Made by a program: the position numbers and the translations under genes | Notes under the pieces: generated by a model | The model's input: only the letters and a program-made list of their open reading frames with translations | What the model was told of the DNA's origin: nothing | The model's database searches: none | Origin: Thalassolituus sp. UBA1087 | GTDB lineage: Bacteria > Pseudomonadota > Gammaproteobacteria > Pseudomonadales > Oceanobacteraceae | Length of the DNA: 64,000 bases | Direction: 5' to 3' | NCBI GenBank assembly: GCA_002314145.1 | Contig: DCCG01000014.1 | Location: forward strand, 11,284-75,283 | Shown here: in pieces, positions 41,106 through 50,934 of the stretch | Layout of the letters: every line of letters starts with the position of its first letter | Position numbering within the stretch: position 1 is the first letter of the stretch

Positions 41106-41437
41106 TTCGCGACTGAAGTCGCTCCTGCAGGTTTTGGATTAATCGTCAACGCCGGGCAGAACGCTGGGCTTCGCGACTGAAGTCGCTCCTACAGGTCTGG
41201 GATTAATCGTCAACGCTGATCTTCGCGACTGAAGTCGCTCCTACAGGTCTTGGATTAATCGTAAGCGCTGAGCAGAATACTGATCTTCGTGTCTGAAGTC
41301 GTGCCTGCAGGTCCGGGATTAATCGTCAGGGCTGAGCAGAATACTGATCTTCGTGTCTGAAGTCGTGCCTGCAGGTCCGGGATTAATCGTCAGGGCTGAG
41401 CAGAATGCTGATCTTCGCGACTGAAGTCGCTCCTGCA
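41106..41437 (+). repeat. Six-unit REP-like array
   Basis: Units of 24 bp start at 41106, 41170, 41222, 41286, 41350 and 41414, so the period is 64 bp except for one 52-bp step with a 12-bp loss. The linker (GGATTAATCGTCAACGCTGA-type) is also repeated, so this is a tandem of the whole module. Units 4 and 5 carry the same changes (TTCGTGTCTGAAGTCGTGCC) that break the hairpin, showing duplication after decay. Confidence 0.92.
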
Positions 41438-41471
41438 ATAATTGTCTCCCTTACAGCGTCGCTATCTCTTC

Positions 41472-42392
41472 TTACAATATCGCTAATACCACACTCAAAG
41501 TGACGGCCGATAACAGTGTCTGCAAGGTAATCACGCCCGCCATTAACTCTGCCTCGCCGTTTAATTTACGCGTTAACACAAACGCCGTTGGTGCGGTTGG
41601 CAGCGAGAAAAACAGCACCAGTATCAATGTTTCCAGTGCGGGCAGAGAAAACAGATAAGCGATGCTGAATGCCAGTAAGGGCATGGCGGTTAAACGCAGC
41701 AGGCTGTTGGTTAACAGCGGTGTTATTTCATGGCGCATGGCTTTGATATTGAGTGCGGCGCCGACGGTGAGCAGGCCCAGTGGCAGGCTGGCGTGGGCAA
41801 GTAATTCCAGTAACCGCTGAATGCCGGACCAGACGCCAAAACCGCTGAGATTAACCGCCAGTCCGGCTAAGCAGGCGAGTATCAGTGGATTTTTTAACAG
41901 AGGTTTTAACAGGGCCAGCGGATGTGTGCCGCCATCGGACAGCAATGCCCATACCGACATCACATTCACCACGGGCACTAACACGGATAACACGATGGCT
42001 GCGGTCTGCAGCCCTTCTTTACCGTAAAGGGCTCCGGCAACCGCCAGGCCAATATAGGTGTTAAAGCGCAGCAGGCCCTGCAGATACACACCGAACCTGG
42101 CGGCCGGCCAGTGGCGGAAAACGCGGGCAATGATCAGCAGTATAAAACCAGCCAGGAGCGTGCTGGCAGCCGCGTAATAAAGTGTGCTGATATTGCTGCC
42201 GTTCAGCGGTGCGGATGCCAGACTGACAAACAGCAGGGCAGGGAACAGAAACGAATAGTTGATGCTCTCCGCACCCTTCCAGAAGGCATCCGCTGATTCA
42301 GCATCCGTGCCCGGATAATGACGGCGACGCATAAAATAACCGCCGGCAATCAGCAGAGCAACGGGCAGCAGGACGTCTGTCAGGTGGTTCAT
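41472..42392 (-). CDS. AEC family (auxin efflux carrier-like) transporter
   Basis: 306-residue inner-membrane protein with about ten TM helices arranged as two five-helix halves. Family features are the N-terminal LLPVALLIAGGYFMRR, the central gap and the C-terminal FSLPTAPTAFVLTRKLNGEAELMAGVITLQTLLS crossing region. Substrates in bacteria are usually small organic acids such as malate or malonate; none can be inferred here. Confidence 0.88.
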   Translation of the reverse strand: MNHLTDVLLPVALLIAGGYFMRRRHYPGTDAESADAFWKGAESINYSFLFPALLFVSLASAPLNGSNISTLYYAAASTLLAGFILLIIARVFRHWPAARFGVYLQGLLRFNTYIGLAVAGALYGKEGLQTAAIVLSVLVPVVNVMSVWALLSDGGTHPLALLKPLLKNPLILACLAGLAVNLSGFGVWSGIQRLLELLAHASLPLGLLTVGAALNIKAMRHEITPLLTNSLLRLTAMPLLAFSIAYLFSLPALETLILVLFFSLPTAPTAFVLTRKLNGEAELMAGVITLQTLLSAVTLSVVLAIL

Positions 42393-42525
42393 AATGTTGC
42401 CATATCCTTAACCGGAAAATGCAGGTTTTCGTTGTTGCCCGGCCCCCGGAATAATATTCCACTATTGATTTCACCAGCGCTTTTACTCTGGAAGCTGATA
42501 ACGCCCGCCAGGGATACTGGCCACA

Positions 42526-43260
42526 TCAGCGGTCATGCTGGTCAAGAAATTCACGGATAATACGCTGATACGTTGCACGGCCAAAACTGCTGCAGTGCCC
42601 GCCATGAACCTGCTCCACCGGCAGTGCCAGTAAACGCTTCATGGTATTGATGTAGTCACCCATATCAGAATTGTCGTTGTCTGCCAGCAGCTCGCCATTG
42701 TAAATGGCATCGCCGCTGAACAGGATGCCGTTGCGCTCATCCCATAGGGCAATAGAGCCGGGAGAATGGCCGGGCAGGTGCAGAACCTCAAAACTGCGGT
42801 CACCGGTATCCAGCCGGTCGCCTTCATTCAGCGGCAGAATATTGTTCTCATCCACCGGCAGAATCTGATAGCGGGCGGGATCAAAACCGCCCGCTGGCAG
42901 ACGGTCAAACATTTCAGCCGTGGCGTACTTATCGGCAACGGTTTCGTGCGGATCAGGGTGGATCAGCACCGGCAGTTCGGCCGGGTGTGCCAGACAATGG
43001 CTGAATTCGTGGTGACAACCGATATGGTCAAAGTGGGCGTGAGAGGCAACCGCTGTCATCGCTTTATCGCTCAACCCGGCGACGCTGCGGCGCAGGCTGT
43101 AAAGGCCGCTGCCGGAATCAATCAGCAGGTCGCGTTCACGGCCGCGGATATGCCAGATATTACAGCGGTAAAACTCGTTGATCGCCGGTTCGGAAATCAG
43201 ACGGATATCGCTGTCTATGGTGGTCACCTCGTACCAGCTTTCATTGACGGGAAGGTGCAT
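42526..43260 (-). CDS. MBL-fold metallo-hydrolase
   Basis: 244 residues. The binuclear zinc motif is HAHFDHIG (near 94), with further ligands in HLPGHSPGSIAL and FSGDAIYNGE and a final GGHCSSFG. The reaction is unknown: glyoxalase-II-like thioester hydrolysis or lactone hydrolysis fit the fold. It sits between the AEC transporter and yggU genes, without clear operon linkage. Confidence 0.85.
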   Translation of the reverse strand: MHLPVNESWYEVTTIDSDIRLISEPAINEFYRCNIWHIRGRERDLLIDSGSGLYSLRRSVAGLSDKAMTAVASHAHFDHIGCHHEFSHCLAHPAELPVLIHPDPHETVADKYATAEMFDRLPAGGFDPARYQILPVDENNILPLNEGDRLDTGDRSFEVLHLPGHSPGSIALWDERNGILFSGDAIYNGELLADNDNSDMGDYINTMKRLLALPVEQVHGGHCSSFGRATYQRIIREFLDQHDR

Positions 43261-43325
43261 AAATATCTCGCGTTCTGCGCCTGGTTCCGCACCGGCTCCG
43301 GGCGACGTTTGTTGTGATTAACCGG

Positions 43326-43616
43326 TCAGCAGAATTCTGCCACGGCATCCGGAATTTTCTCCGGCCGGGTGATTTTTACCCGTTTATGGCGGTTGAGTTC
43401 ACCACTGATAATTTCTACGTCACGTTTGCTGACGCCAAACTGGCGGGAGAGGAATTTAATCAGTTCGGCATTGGCTTTGCCATCGACGGGCGGTGCCTGA
43501 ATGCGCACTTTGATGGCGTCGCCGTGGAGGCCGGCAAATTCTGACTTTGACGCTTTCGGCTGGAGATGACAGACGAGGATCAGGTCCCCGTCTGTCCACT
43601 GGCTGACGTTATTCAA
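43326..43616 (-). CDS. yggU: DUF167 family protein YggU
   Basis: 96-residue small alpha/beta protein with the DUF167 pattern LVCHLQPKASKSEFAGLHGDAIKVRIQAPPVDGKANAEL and VEIISGELNRHKRVKI. Function unknown. Its start overlaps the yggT stop by 4 nt, giving the familiar yggT-yggU pair downstream of proC. Confidence 0.92.
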   Translation of the reverse strand: MNNVSQWTDGDLILVCHLQPKASKSEFAGLHGDAIKVRIQAPPVDGKANAELIKFLSRQFGVSKRDVEIISGELNRHKRVKITRPEKIPDAVAEFC

Positions 43617-44209
43617 AAGCCTACAGACAGGCGAATAAAGTTAGGGAACTGCAGCATTATGGCCAGCGGCACAATCACGATGCGGTAGATAATCAGCAGG
43701 CCCAGCATGATCACCATGGGGGATAAATCCAGCCCGCCAAGGTCCGGCATTTTACTGCGGATCGGACGGATCACCGGCTCCAGAATCTGGTTGATCAGAA
43801 TTAACACCGGATTGTAGGAATTCGGTGCGATCCAGGAGGCGACGATCATAATGATCAGACCCCAGAAATAGATGTTCAGCAGGAGTACGAAGATGCCTAA
43901 CGGAGCCCAGAGAAAGATGTGCGGAATCAGCAGGCCGTAACCATTCAGCGACGATAACAGACCATAGATGATGACCTGTGCCAGATACGCCAGCAGCAGC
44001 GAGGCGATGTCCAGACCACCGAAGCCCGGAATAATGCGACGCAGCGGGATCAGCAGAGGGTTGGTGAATTTCACAATAAACTGGGAAATCGGGTTGTAGA
44101 AGTCGGCGCGCACCAGCTGCAATAAAAAGCGCAGCAAAATCACCAGCAGGACCAGGCTGCCAATGGCGTTGACTAATAATAAACCGACATCGCTGAAAGC
44201 TGACGACAT
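43613..44209 (-). CDS. yggT: YggT family membrane protein
   Basis: 198 residues with two YggT repeats, each of two TM helices: one near the N-terminus (FLLQLVRADFYNPISQFIVKFTNPLLIPLRRIIPG) and one near the C-terminus (SWIAPNSYNPVLILINQILEPVIRPIRSKMPDLGGLDLSPM). ATG 44209 is preferred over the GTG at 44215 because GGAG is optimally spaced. The family is linked to osmotic stress and cell shape in other bacteria. Confidence 0.93.
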   Translation of the reverse strand: MSSAFSDVGLLLVNAIGSLVLLVILLRFLLQLVRADFYNPISQFIVKFTNPLLIPLRRIIPGFGGLDIASLLLAYLAQVIIYGLLSSLNGYGLLIPHIFLWAPLGIFVLLLNIYFWGLIIMIVASWIAPNSYNPVLILINQILEPVIRPIRSKMPDLGGLDLSPMVIMLGLLIIYRIVIVPLAIMLQFPNFIRLSVGF

Positions 44210-44344
44210 GATCACTCCGTAGTTAATAAATCCGGTCAGCGGTGCAAATGCCCGCTGGGTTACTCAGTATCTGAAACATATAGGCGCCGGCGCGGCTTTT
44301 CCAGTGCCTGCAGGAAAAACCGCGTTGTATGAAGGTCAGCGCGC

Positions 44345-45166
44345 TCAGCTGTCTCCCAGTTCTTTGCTCAGTTCTGCCCCGCGGTCATGGGCTGCTTTCA
44401 TGGCGGCTTCGACCATATCGCGCATGTGAGCACCTTCGAAAGTGGCGATAGCCTGCTCGGTGGTGCCGCCCGGCGAGGTTACCCGGCGGCGCAGCTCGGC
44501 CGGATCGACATCCGCTTCCAGCGCCATACGGGCTGCACCCAGTGCGGTTTTGAGCGTCAGCTTGGTGGCAGTTTCTTCGGTCAGTCCGAGTTTTTGCCCG
44601 GCGCTGATCATGGCTTCCATCATCAGGAAGTAATAGGCCGGGCCACTGCCGGACACGGCGATAACGGCATCCAGCTCGGCTTCTTCTTTCACCCACACGG
44701 TAATCCCGGCGGCGCGCAGCAGGGAGTCTGCGGTATTGCGCTGATCAAGGTGAACGTCTTCGCTGGCAAACAGACCGGTGGCGCCTTCGCCCAGCAACGC
44801 CGGGGTGTTGGGCATGCAGCGTACGATGGCCTTACAGCCACTCCAGCGGCCGAGGGCATCCATGCTGATGCCGGCGGCGATGGAAATCAGCAGCGGCTGG
44901 CGCGCTTCGAGGGTACTTTTCAGCGGCGCCATAACGTCTTTCATCACCTGCGGTTTCACCGCCATGATGACCACATCGGCGTTGGTGATGGCGTCGAGGT
45001 TGTTTTCAAAGGTGTTAACGCCGAACGAAGCGTGCAGCTTTTCGCGTTGCTCTGCGCCCGGATCTGCGACATCAATGGAGGCTGCGCTGATGTCACCCTG
45101 CTGTACCAGGCCGCCAATGATGCTGGTAGCCATATTGCCACCGCCGATAAATGCAATTTGTGTCAT
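44345..45166 (-). CDS. proC: Pyrroline-5-carboxylate reductase
   Basis: 273-residue NADPH enzyme, last step of proline synthesis. FIGGGNMATSIIGGL is the dinucleotide fold, AVKPQVMKDV and VRCMPNTPALLGEGATG the substrate region, and AVSGSGPAYYFLMMEAM and VTSPGGTTEQAI the dimer active-site signature. Order proC-yggT-yggU, with yggS upstream, matches Pseudomonas. Confidence 0.97.
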   Translation of the reverse strand: MTQIAFIGGGNMATSIIGGLVQQGDISAASIDVADPGAEQREKLHASFGVNTFENNLDAITNADVVIMAVKPQVMKDVMAPLKSTLEARQPLLISIAAGISMDALGRWSGCKAIVRCMPNTPALLGEGATGLFASEDVHLDQRNTADSLLRAAGITVWVKEEAELDAVIAVSGSGPAYYFLMMEAMISAGQKLGLTEETATKLTLKTALGAARMALEADVDPAELRRRVTSPGGTTEQAIATFEGAHMRDMVEAAMKAAHDRGAELSKELGDS

Positions 45167-45231
45167 GTAGATTCCTTAACGTGTGGTCATGGTGTACTGC
45201 CACGACTATAAAACAGTATGGTCAGTCTGGA

Positions 45232-45936
45232 TTACTTTTGCGTTGCGGAGTAGTCCCGGGCGCCAAAAATATCCGTGCCGATGCGGACTTCGGTCGAGCC
45301 GCAGGCAATGGCCAGTTCCAGATCACCGGACATACCCATGGACAGAACCCGGGCGCCGGGGTGCGTCTCCTGCAGCTGCTGCGACAGGGTTTTCATATCG
45401 CGGAACTGCTGCGCCAGGCGTTCATCGTCATCGGTATGTTCCGGAATACACATCAGCCCCTGCAGGCTGAGCTGCTCCATGCCGGCAATGCTGTCCGCCA
45501 GTGGCAGAACATCCTGCGCCAGCAAACCGCTTTTCTGCGCTTCGCCACTGATGTTGACCTGCAGCAGAACCTTAAGCGGCGGCATGCTTTGCGGGCGCTG
45601 GTCATTCAGCCGGCGGGCAATTTTTTCCCGGTCCAGGGTTTCCAGCCAGTGGAAATGTTCCGCCACTATCCGCGTCTTGTTCGACTGCAGGGGGCCGATA
45701 AAATGCCATTCGATGTCATCAAGGTGAGACAGGGCGGTGATTTTATCCATACCGTCCTGCACGTAGTTTTCACCAAAGGCACGCTGACCCAGCTGGTAAA
45801 CGGCCTCCACCATGGCGGCGGGTTTGGTTTTGCTCACCGCCAGCAGCCGGACGCTGGCCGGGTCGCGCCCACAGTCGGCACAGGCCTGTTGCAGTCGCTG
45901 GGTGACGCTCTGGTAATTGTGTTGAATTGTAGACAT
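45232..45936 (-). CDS. yggS: PLP homeostasis protein YggS
   Basis: 234-residue alanine-racemase-fold protein without racemase activity that controls free pyridoxal 5'-phosphate. The PLP lysine is Lys36 in AVSKTKPA. FGENYVQDG, WHFIGPLQSNK and GMSGDLELAIACGSTEVRIG are family signatures. It is the usual neighbour of pilT (divergent here) and proC. Confidence 0.96.
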   Translation of the reverse strand: MSTIQHNYQSVTQRLQQACADCGRDPASVRLLAVSKTKPAAMVEAVYQLGQRAFGENYVQDGMDKITALSHLDDIEWHFIGPLQSNKTRIVAEHFHWLETLDREKIARRLNDQRPQSMPPLKVLLQVNISGEAQKSGLLAQDVLPLADSIAGMEQLSLQGLMCIPEHTDDDERLAQQFRDMKTLSQQLQETHPGARVLSMGMSGDLELAIACGSTEVRIGTDIFGARDYSATQK

Positions 45937-46257
45937 TACAGCTGCCTGAGTCGGGCCTGTCTATGCTGAACAGACACAGCGGGTTGATGATCCGGGTTAT
46001 GCGGGCGCCGTTCTGGCCGGCCCGAGACACAGTTTGTAATCTCTGGCCTGTAATCTGCGTTGCTCAATGCGCGTGCGGCCCGCTAATATCAGTGCCTTAA
46101 CGGCGCTGAATCCGTGCTTTGTGGCAGGCCGGCGACGCTGAGCGCGGGCGACCCGCCAATGAATTTTGACATGCAGCGCATTCACGCTGCCAGAATATTG
46201 ATAATATAAATGCTTGTGGCCCTTATAAACAGGGCCTGTTGTCTACGAGGAGAGGTT
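45937..46257. other. Divergent yggS-pilT intergenic region
   Basis: No gene is supported in this 321-bp gap. TTGACA at 46166-46171 and an AT-rich TTGATAATATAAATG (46199-46213) are promoter-like for pilT, but their 28-bp spacing is too long to pair, so two promoters or a different sigma factor are possible. Confidence 0.4.
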
Positions 46258-47292
46258 ATGGATATTACTGAACTGCTTGCCTTCAGTGCCAAGCAAGGGG
46301 CGTCGGATCTGCATTTGTCATCCGATCTGCCACCAATGATCCGGGTGGACGGCGATGTACGCCGTATTAACCTGCCGGCGCTTGGTCACAAGGAAGTTCA
46401 TAGTCTGGTGTACGACATTATGAACGATAAGCAGCGTAAGGACTTTGAAGAGTTTCTGGAAACGGATTTCTCGTTTGAAGTGCCCGGCGTGGCCCGTTTC
46501 CGTGTGAACGCCTTTAACCATAACCGCGGGGCCGGTGCGGTATTCCGGACCATTCCTTCCAAAGTTCTGACCATGGACCAGCTGGGCATGGGCCAGGTAT
46601 TTAAAGACCTGTCCATGGTACCGCGTGGCATTGTGCTGGTGACCGGGCCGACCGGTTCCGGTAAATCCACCACTCTGGCGGCCATGGTGGATTTTATTAA
46701 TGAAACCAAATACGACCACATCCTGACCGTGGAAGACCCGATTGAATTCGTACACGAATCGAAAAAATCGCTGGTCAACCAGCGGGAAGTACACCGCGAC
46801 ACCTTAGGCTTTAACGAAGCCCTGCGTTCTGCGCTGCGGGAAGACCCGGACGTGATTCTCGTAGGTGAGCTGCGGGACCTGGAAACCATCCGTCTGGCGC
46901 TGACCGCAGCAGAAACCGGCCACGTGGTATTCGGCACCCTGCACACCAGCTCAGCGGCAAAAACCATTGACCGTATTGTTGACGTCTTCCCGGCGGAAGA
47001 AAAATCCATGGTGCGTTCTATGTTATCGGAATCCCTGCAGGGGGTTATCTCGCAGACGCTGCTGAAGAAAAACGGCGGTGGCCGGGTGGCGGCGCACGAA
47101 ATTATGGTGGGCACACCTGCTATCCGTAACCTGATCCGCGAAGACAAGATTGCGCAGATGTATTCGGCCATTCAGACCGGTTCGGCGTACGGTATGACCA
47201 CCATGGATCAGTCACTGCAAACCCTGATGAACAAAGGCATGATTACCCGCGATGTGGCGCGTGAGAAAGCGAAAGTACCGGAGAACTTCTGA
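46258..47292 (+). CDS. pilT: Type IV pilus retraction ATPase PilT
   Basis: 344-residue hexameric ATPase that depolymerises type IV pili for twitching motility. The N-terminal PAS-like part (ASDLHLSSDLPPMIRVDG) precedes Walker A GPTGSGKST, the Asp box VEDPIEFVHESK, Walker B EDPDVILVGELRD and the His box TGHVVFGTLHTSSA; AIRNLIREDKIAQMYS is the PilT retraction signature. Start ATG 46258 follows GAGGAGAGG. The stop overlaps the pilU start. Confidence 0.97.
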   Translation: MDITELLAFSAKQGASDLHLSSDLPPMIRVDGDVRRINLPALGHKEVHSLVYDIMNDKQRKDFEEFLETDFSFEVPGVARFRVNAFNHNRGAGAVFRTIPSKVLTMDQLGMGQVFKDLSMVPRGIVLVTGPTGSGKSTTLAAMVDFINETKYDHILTVEDPIEFVHESKKSLVNQREVHRDTLGFNEALRSALREDPDVILVGELRDLETIRLALTAAETGHVVFGTLHTSSAAKTIDRIVDVFPAEEKSMVRSMLSESLQGVISQTLLKKNGGGRVAAHEIMVGTPAIRNLIREDKIAQMYSAIQTGSAYGMTTMDQSLQTLMNKGMITRDVAREKAKVPENF

Positions 47293-48407
47293 TGTCGATG
47301 GATAAATTCCTGCGTCTGATGGTAGAAAAGGGCGCGTCTGACCTCTTTATTACCGCGGGCGTGCCGCCGTCCATGAAGGTGAACGGTAAAATCATGCCGT
47401 TAACCAAAGGGCCATTGGGGGCGGAGCAGACCCGTGATGTTGTCATGGGGTTAATGAATTCCCGCCAGCAGGATGAATTCGAAGAGAAAAAAGAACTCAA
47501 CTTCGCCATTAATGCGTCCGGTATCGGGCGTTTCCGGGCCAGTGCGTTTTATCAGCGTAACGTCTGCGGCATGGTGCTGCGGCGTATTGAAACGCGTATC
47601 CCCGGCGTGGATCAGCTGGGGCTGCCGGATATTATTAAAGAAATCTCCATGGCCAAACGCGGTCTGATTCTGTTTGTCGGTGCCACCGGTGCCGGTAAAT
47701 CGACCTCGCTGGCGTCGATGATTGGCCACCGCAACAAAAACAGTAAAGGCCACATTCTCAGCATCGAAGACCCGATCGAATTTATTCACCAGCACGATGG
47801 CTGCATTATCACCCAGCGTGAAGTGGGGCTGGATACTGAAAGCTTCGACGTGGCCCTGAAAAACTGTCTGCGGCAGGCGCCGGACGTGATCATGATTGGT
47901 GAGGTACGTTCCGCCGAAACCATGGAACACGCCATCACCTTCGCCGAAACCGGTCACCTGTGTCTGGCGACATTACACGCCAACAACGCTAACCAGGCGC
48001 TGGAACGTGTGATTCACTTCTTCCCGCCGGAGCGTCACAGTCAGGTGTGGATGGATCTGTCGCTCAACCTGAAAGCCATTGTGGCGCAGCAGCTGATTCC
48101 GACGCCGGATGGCCGCGCCCGTCGCGCCGTTGTTGAAGTGCTGCTGAATACGCCGCTGGCGCAGGATCTGATCCGTAAAGGGGAAGTACACGAGCTGAAG
48201 CCACTGATGGCCAAATCCAACGAACTCGGCATGCAGACCTACGATCAGGCACTGTATGCGCTGTATGAGCAGGGCGAAATCACCTACGAAGACGCCATGG
48301 CGCATGCTGACTCACCGAATGACCTGCGTCTGATGATCAAACTGGGCTCCGAAGCCGATGCCGAGCACCTGGACGGTGCGACCCGGAACCTGCGCCTGCA
48401 GGACTGA
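47292..48407 (+). CDS. pilU: Type IV pilus retraction ATPase PilU
   Basis: 371-residue PilT paralogue that assists retraction force. KGASDLFITAGVPPSMKVNGK, Walker A GATGAGKST, APDVIMIGEVRS and TGHLCLATLHANNANQALERV are the ATPase motifs, and the longer C-terminal tail is typical of PilU. It starts at ATG 47292 inside TGATG with pilT; a second ATG six bases on is also possible. Confidence 0.96.
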   Translation: MSMDKFLRLMVEKGASDLFITAGVPPSMKVNGKIMPLTKGPLGAEQTRDVVMGLMNSRQQDEFEEKKELNFAINASGIGRFRASAFYQRNVCGMVLRRIETRIPGVDQLGLPDIIKEISMAKRGLILFVGATGAGKSTSLASMIGHRNKNSKGHILSIEDPIEFIHQHDGCIITQREVGLDTESFDVALKNCLRQAPDVIMIGEVRSAETMEHAITFAETGHLCLATLHANNANQALERVIHFFPPERHSQVWMDLSLNLKAIVAQQLIPTPDGRARRAVVEVLLNTPLAQDLIRKGEVHELKPLMAKSNELGMQTYDQALYALYEQGEITYEDAMAHADSPNDLRLMIKLGSEADAEHLDGATRNLRLQD

Positions 48408-48650
48408 CCGGCCAACAGGCCGCGGTTCATGGATGAGCCGCCTCCCTCTTTATGTTTCTATCTTTATTCTGAGACCAGATGAGCCGTTATGCTGAGGTCC
48501 GTAGTCAGGTCGTCGCTTTTAAACTAAAGTTATCCCATAGTGCTGATGATCCTGTAACTTCAGTACCACATGCCACAAAACCAGCATCGGAATAAAGCTG
48601 GATGAGTACCCTGATCCGTATAGGGAATACCGGAATTTCAGAGACACTGT

Positions 48651-50924
48651 ATGGCGCTGCTAAAACGCAATATCTGGCTTATTTATTACCTTATTCTGGC
48701 TACCTCGGTGTTACTGCTGGTGGTGTCGTCCATCAGCCGCTGGCATGATATGGAAGATACCTATCGCATGCGCCAGACCAGTCTGATTGAACAATGGTAT
48801 GGCAACATCAACAGCCTGCTGGTACAGCAGGAAACCATCATGGATGTGGTCGGGCGCAAAGTTGCTGAAAAGGCAGACCCGGACGCCATGCAGAAAGAGT
48901 TCGACCGCCTGGAAGCCATGAACCCGGATCTGTTTGCCGGTTTCGGACTGACCTGGCCGAACGGAGAAATTGCCGGTGTTTCCAGCAGTCTGAAAGAAGC
49001 CATGCAGATGCGTCTCAACCTGACCCAGCTGGACGCTGCCAGAGATTCCTTCCTGTACAGTATGATGCAGGAGAAAATGGTCATCGGGCGTGCTTACCAG
49101 CCCACATCCGCTGGTATGGTGGTGCCGTTACGCAAAGCTATCCGCAATGATAATGGTGACCTGATTGCCATCATGAGCGGTGCCTTCTGGCTGGATACCT
49201 TCCGCGGAATATTCACCTGTGACAGAAGTCTGCCGGAGTGTGCGGATATTAAAATTATCCGCAGCCGGGATCACTACCTGTTATTCGACAGCGATGCCGG
49301 TGATGACCCGGATATCTATCATTACCCTATGGATGAGCGGGCTTATCAGCGTTTTCTGTCGACGCTGGGCTGGGGCGTTAACGATGGCTACCAGGCTTTT
49401 TCCGGGGTGCCGGTGAGTTACCTGCGTGAAGCGGCGGACGGAACCCGGAAAATGGGCGTTGCCATCTACGATGAACGCTATGAATTCTGGCTGGCGCTGG
49501 AAGTGGATTTCAGTCGTTTTATCGCTCAGGTACGCAATAATGTGATGGTTTATATTGCCTCCTTTATTGTCTTTAATATCTGTCTGTATCTGCTCTTCCG
49601 CCTGATTTATAACAGCGAAGAAAAGCGGCGCCTGGAGCTTCTGTATCAGGCCAATCACGATACTCTCACCGGTCTGCCCAACCGCAATAGCCTGCAACAA
49701 CTTTACGACCGCTGGCGTGAACCACCGGGTTATCCGTTGGCCCTGCAGTTTATCGATATGAATAATTTCAAAGGGGTTAACGACAGCTTCGGGCACGAAT
49801 GCGGTGATCGTGTACTGCGCGAGATTGCCCGCCGTATTAAAAATAATATTGAAGAACGGGATCAGGTATTCCGCCTTGGCGGCGACGAGTTTGTGATTAT
49901 TTCGCGTTATTACAGCGAAAAGGCAACACTGGATGACGCCCGTCATCTGGTGGCTGCGATCACCGATACTTATTCGGTAGATGGCCGTAACTTTATGCTC
50001 GGCGCCAGTATGGGGATTGCCCGCTTTCCGAAAGATGGCCGCAGCCTTGATCAGCTGCTGCGTTCTGCCGACATCAGTATGTACGAAGCCAAACGCCAGC
50101 GTATTCCGGTCTGTTTCTTCGAAGACCACATGCAGGATGTTTATCTGCGCAATATTGCCATTGAACACCTGTTACGCACGGCGGTGGTGAACGATGAAAT
50201 ATTTATGATGTATCAGCCCCAGGTGGCCAATGATGGCAGCTTCACCGGTGTCGAATGTCTGGTGCGCTGGGAAAACGAAGCCATGGGCGGCATGGTGCCG
50301 CCGGATCAGTTTATTCCGGTGGCAGAGCAGGCCGGTCTGATGCCGGATATTGGCAGCTTTATTCTGCAGCGCTCTCTGAGTGAACTGTCTGAGTTACAGA
50401 AAAATATGGATCTTGCGTTCAGCGTGTCGATTAATATTTCTGTGCGTCAGTTTCTGCATGAAGGCTTTTTACCGGCCCTGTTGCTGGAGATTAAACGCTC
50501 AGGTATGAATCATGTACTGATTGTGCTGGAAATTACCGAGAGTATATTTATTGAAGATATGCAGCAGATTATTCAGCTGATCAGCGCTATCCATGAAAAA
50601 GGCATCCGCATTTCCATGGACGATTTCGGTACCGGCTATTCTTCCCTCAGCCTGCTGCATAAGCTGCCGGTGGATGAACTTAAAATTGATAAAAGTTTTG
50701 TCGACCATATTCTCGACGATGCCAGCGCCCGGCAAATGGTGCAGAGCATTATTGCCATCGGCAAGAATCAGGGCATGACACTGCTGGCCGAAGGCGTGGA
50801 GAATGAACAGCAGGCGCAGCTGTTGCGTGAATCCGGCTGTGATTCCTTCCAGGGTTATTACTTCTCACGGCCGCTGATGATTGACGATCTGAAAGACTAC
50901 CTGCAGGATAAAGTCGTCTCCTGA
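48651..50924 (+). CDS. Membrane GGDEF-EAL protein (cyclic-di-GMP turnover)
   Basis: 757 residues. TM1 (about 10-28) and TM2 (about 298-320) flank a periplasmic sensor domain of the Cache/CHASE kind. The GGDEF domain (about 330-490) has an intact LGGDEFV active site near residue 409. The EAL domain (about 500-750) has ECL in place of EAL, but the metal and catalytic residues in NISVRQF, EITES, DDFGTGYSSL, LKIDKSFV and AEGVENE are present, so both activities are possible. The neighbour pilTU suggests a role in surface motility. Confidence 0.92.
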   Translation: MALLKRNIWLIYYLILATSVLLLVVSSISRWHDMEDTYRMRQTSLIEQWYGNINSLLVQQETIMDVVGRKVAEKADPDAMQKEFDRLEAMNPDLFAGFGLTWPNGEIAGVSSSLKEAMQMRLNLTQLDAARDSFLYSMMQEKMVIGRAYQPTSAGMVVPLRKAIRNDNGDLIAIMSGAFWLDTFRGIFTCDRSLPECADIKIIRSRDHYLLFDSDAGDDPDIYHYPMDERAYQRFLSTLGWGVNDGYQAFSGVPVSYLREAADGTRKMGVAIYDERYEFWLALEVDFSRFIAQVRNNVMVYIASFIVFNICLYLLFRLIYNSEEKRRLELLYQANHDTLTGLPNRNSLQQLYDRWREPPGYPLALQFIDMNNFKGVNDSFGHECGDRVLREIARRIKNNIEERDQVFRLGGDEFVIISRYYSEKATLDDARHLVAAITDTYSVDGRNFMLGASMGIARFPKDGRSLDQLLRSADISMYEAKRQRIPVCFFEDHMQDVYLRNIAIEHLLRTAVVNDEIFMMYQPQVANDGSFTGVECLVRWENEAMGGMVPPDQFIPVAEQAGLMPDIGSFILQRSLSELSELQKNMDLAFSVSINISVRQFLHEGFLPALLLEIKRSGMNHVLIVLEITESIFIEDMQQIIQLISAIHEKGIRISMDDFGTGYSSLSLLHKLPVDELKIDKSFVDHILDDASARQMVQSIIAIGKNQGMTLLAEGVENEQQAQLLRESGCDSFQGYYFSRPLMIDDLKDYLQDKVVS

Positions 50925-50934
50925 GGGTCCGACT

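Noticed and set aside
41106..41437. Regularly spaced repeats as a CRISPR array
   Set aside because: The stretches between repeats are themselves repeated, not unique spacers, the repeat is a REP hairpin, and there are no cas genes.
45997..46185. 62-codon frame in the yggS-pilT gap
   Set aside because: Arg-rich, no ribosome site and no family; the gap is a divergent promoter region.
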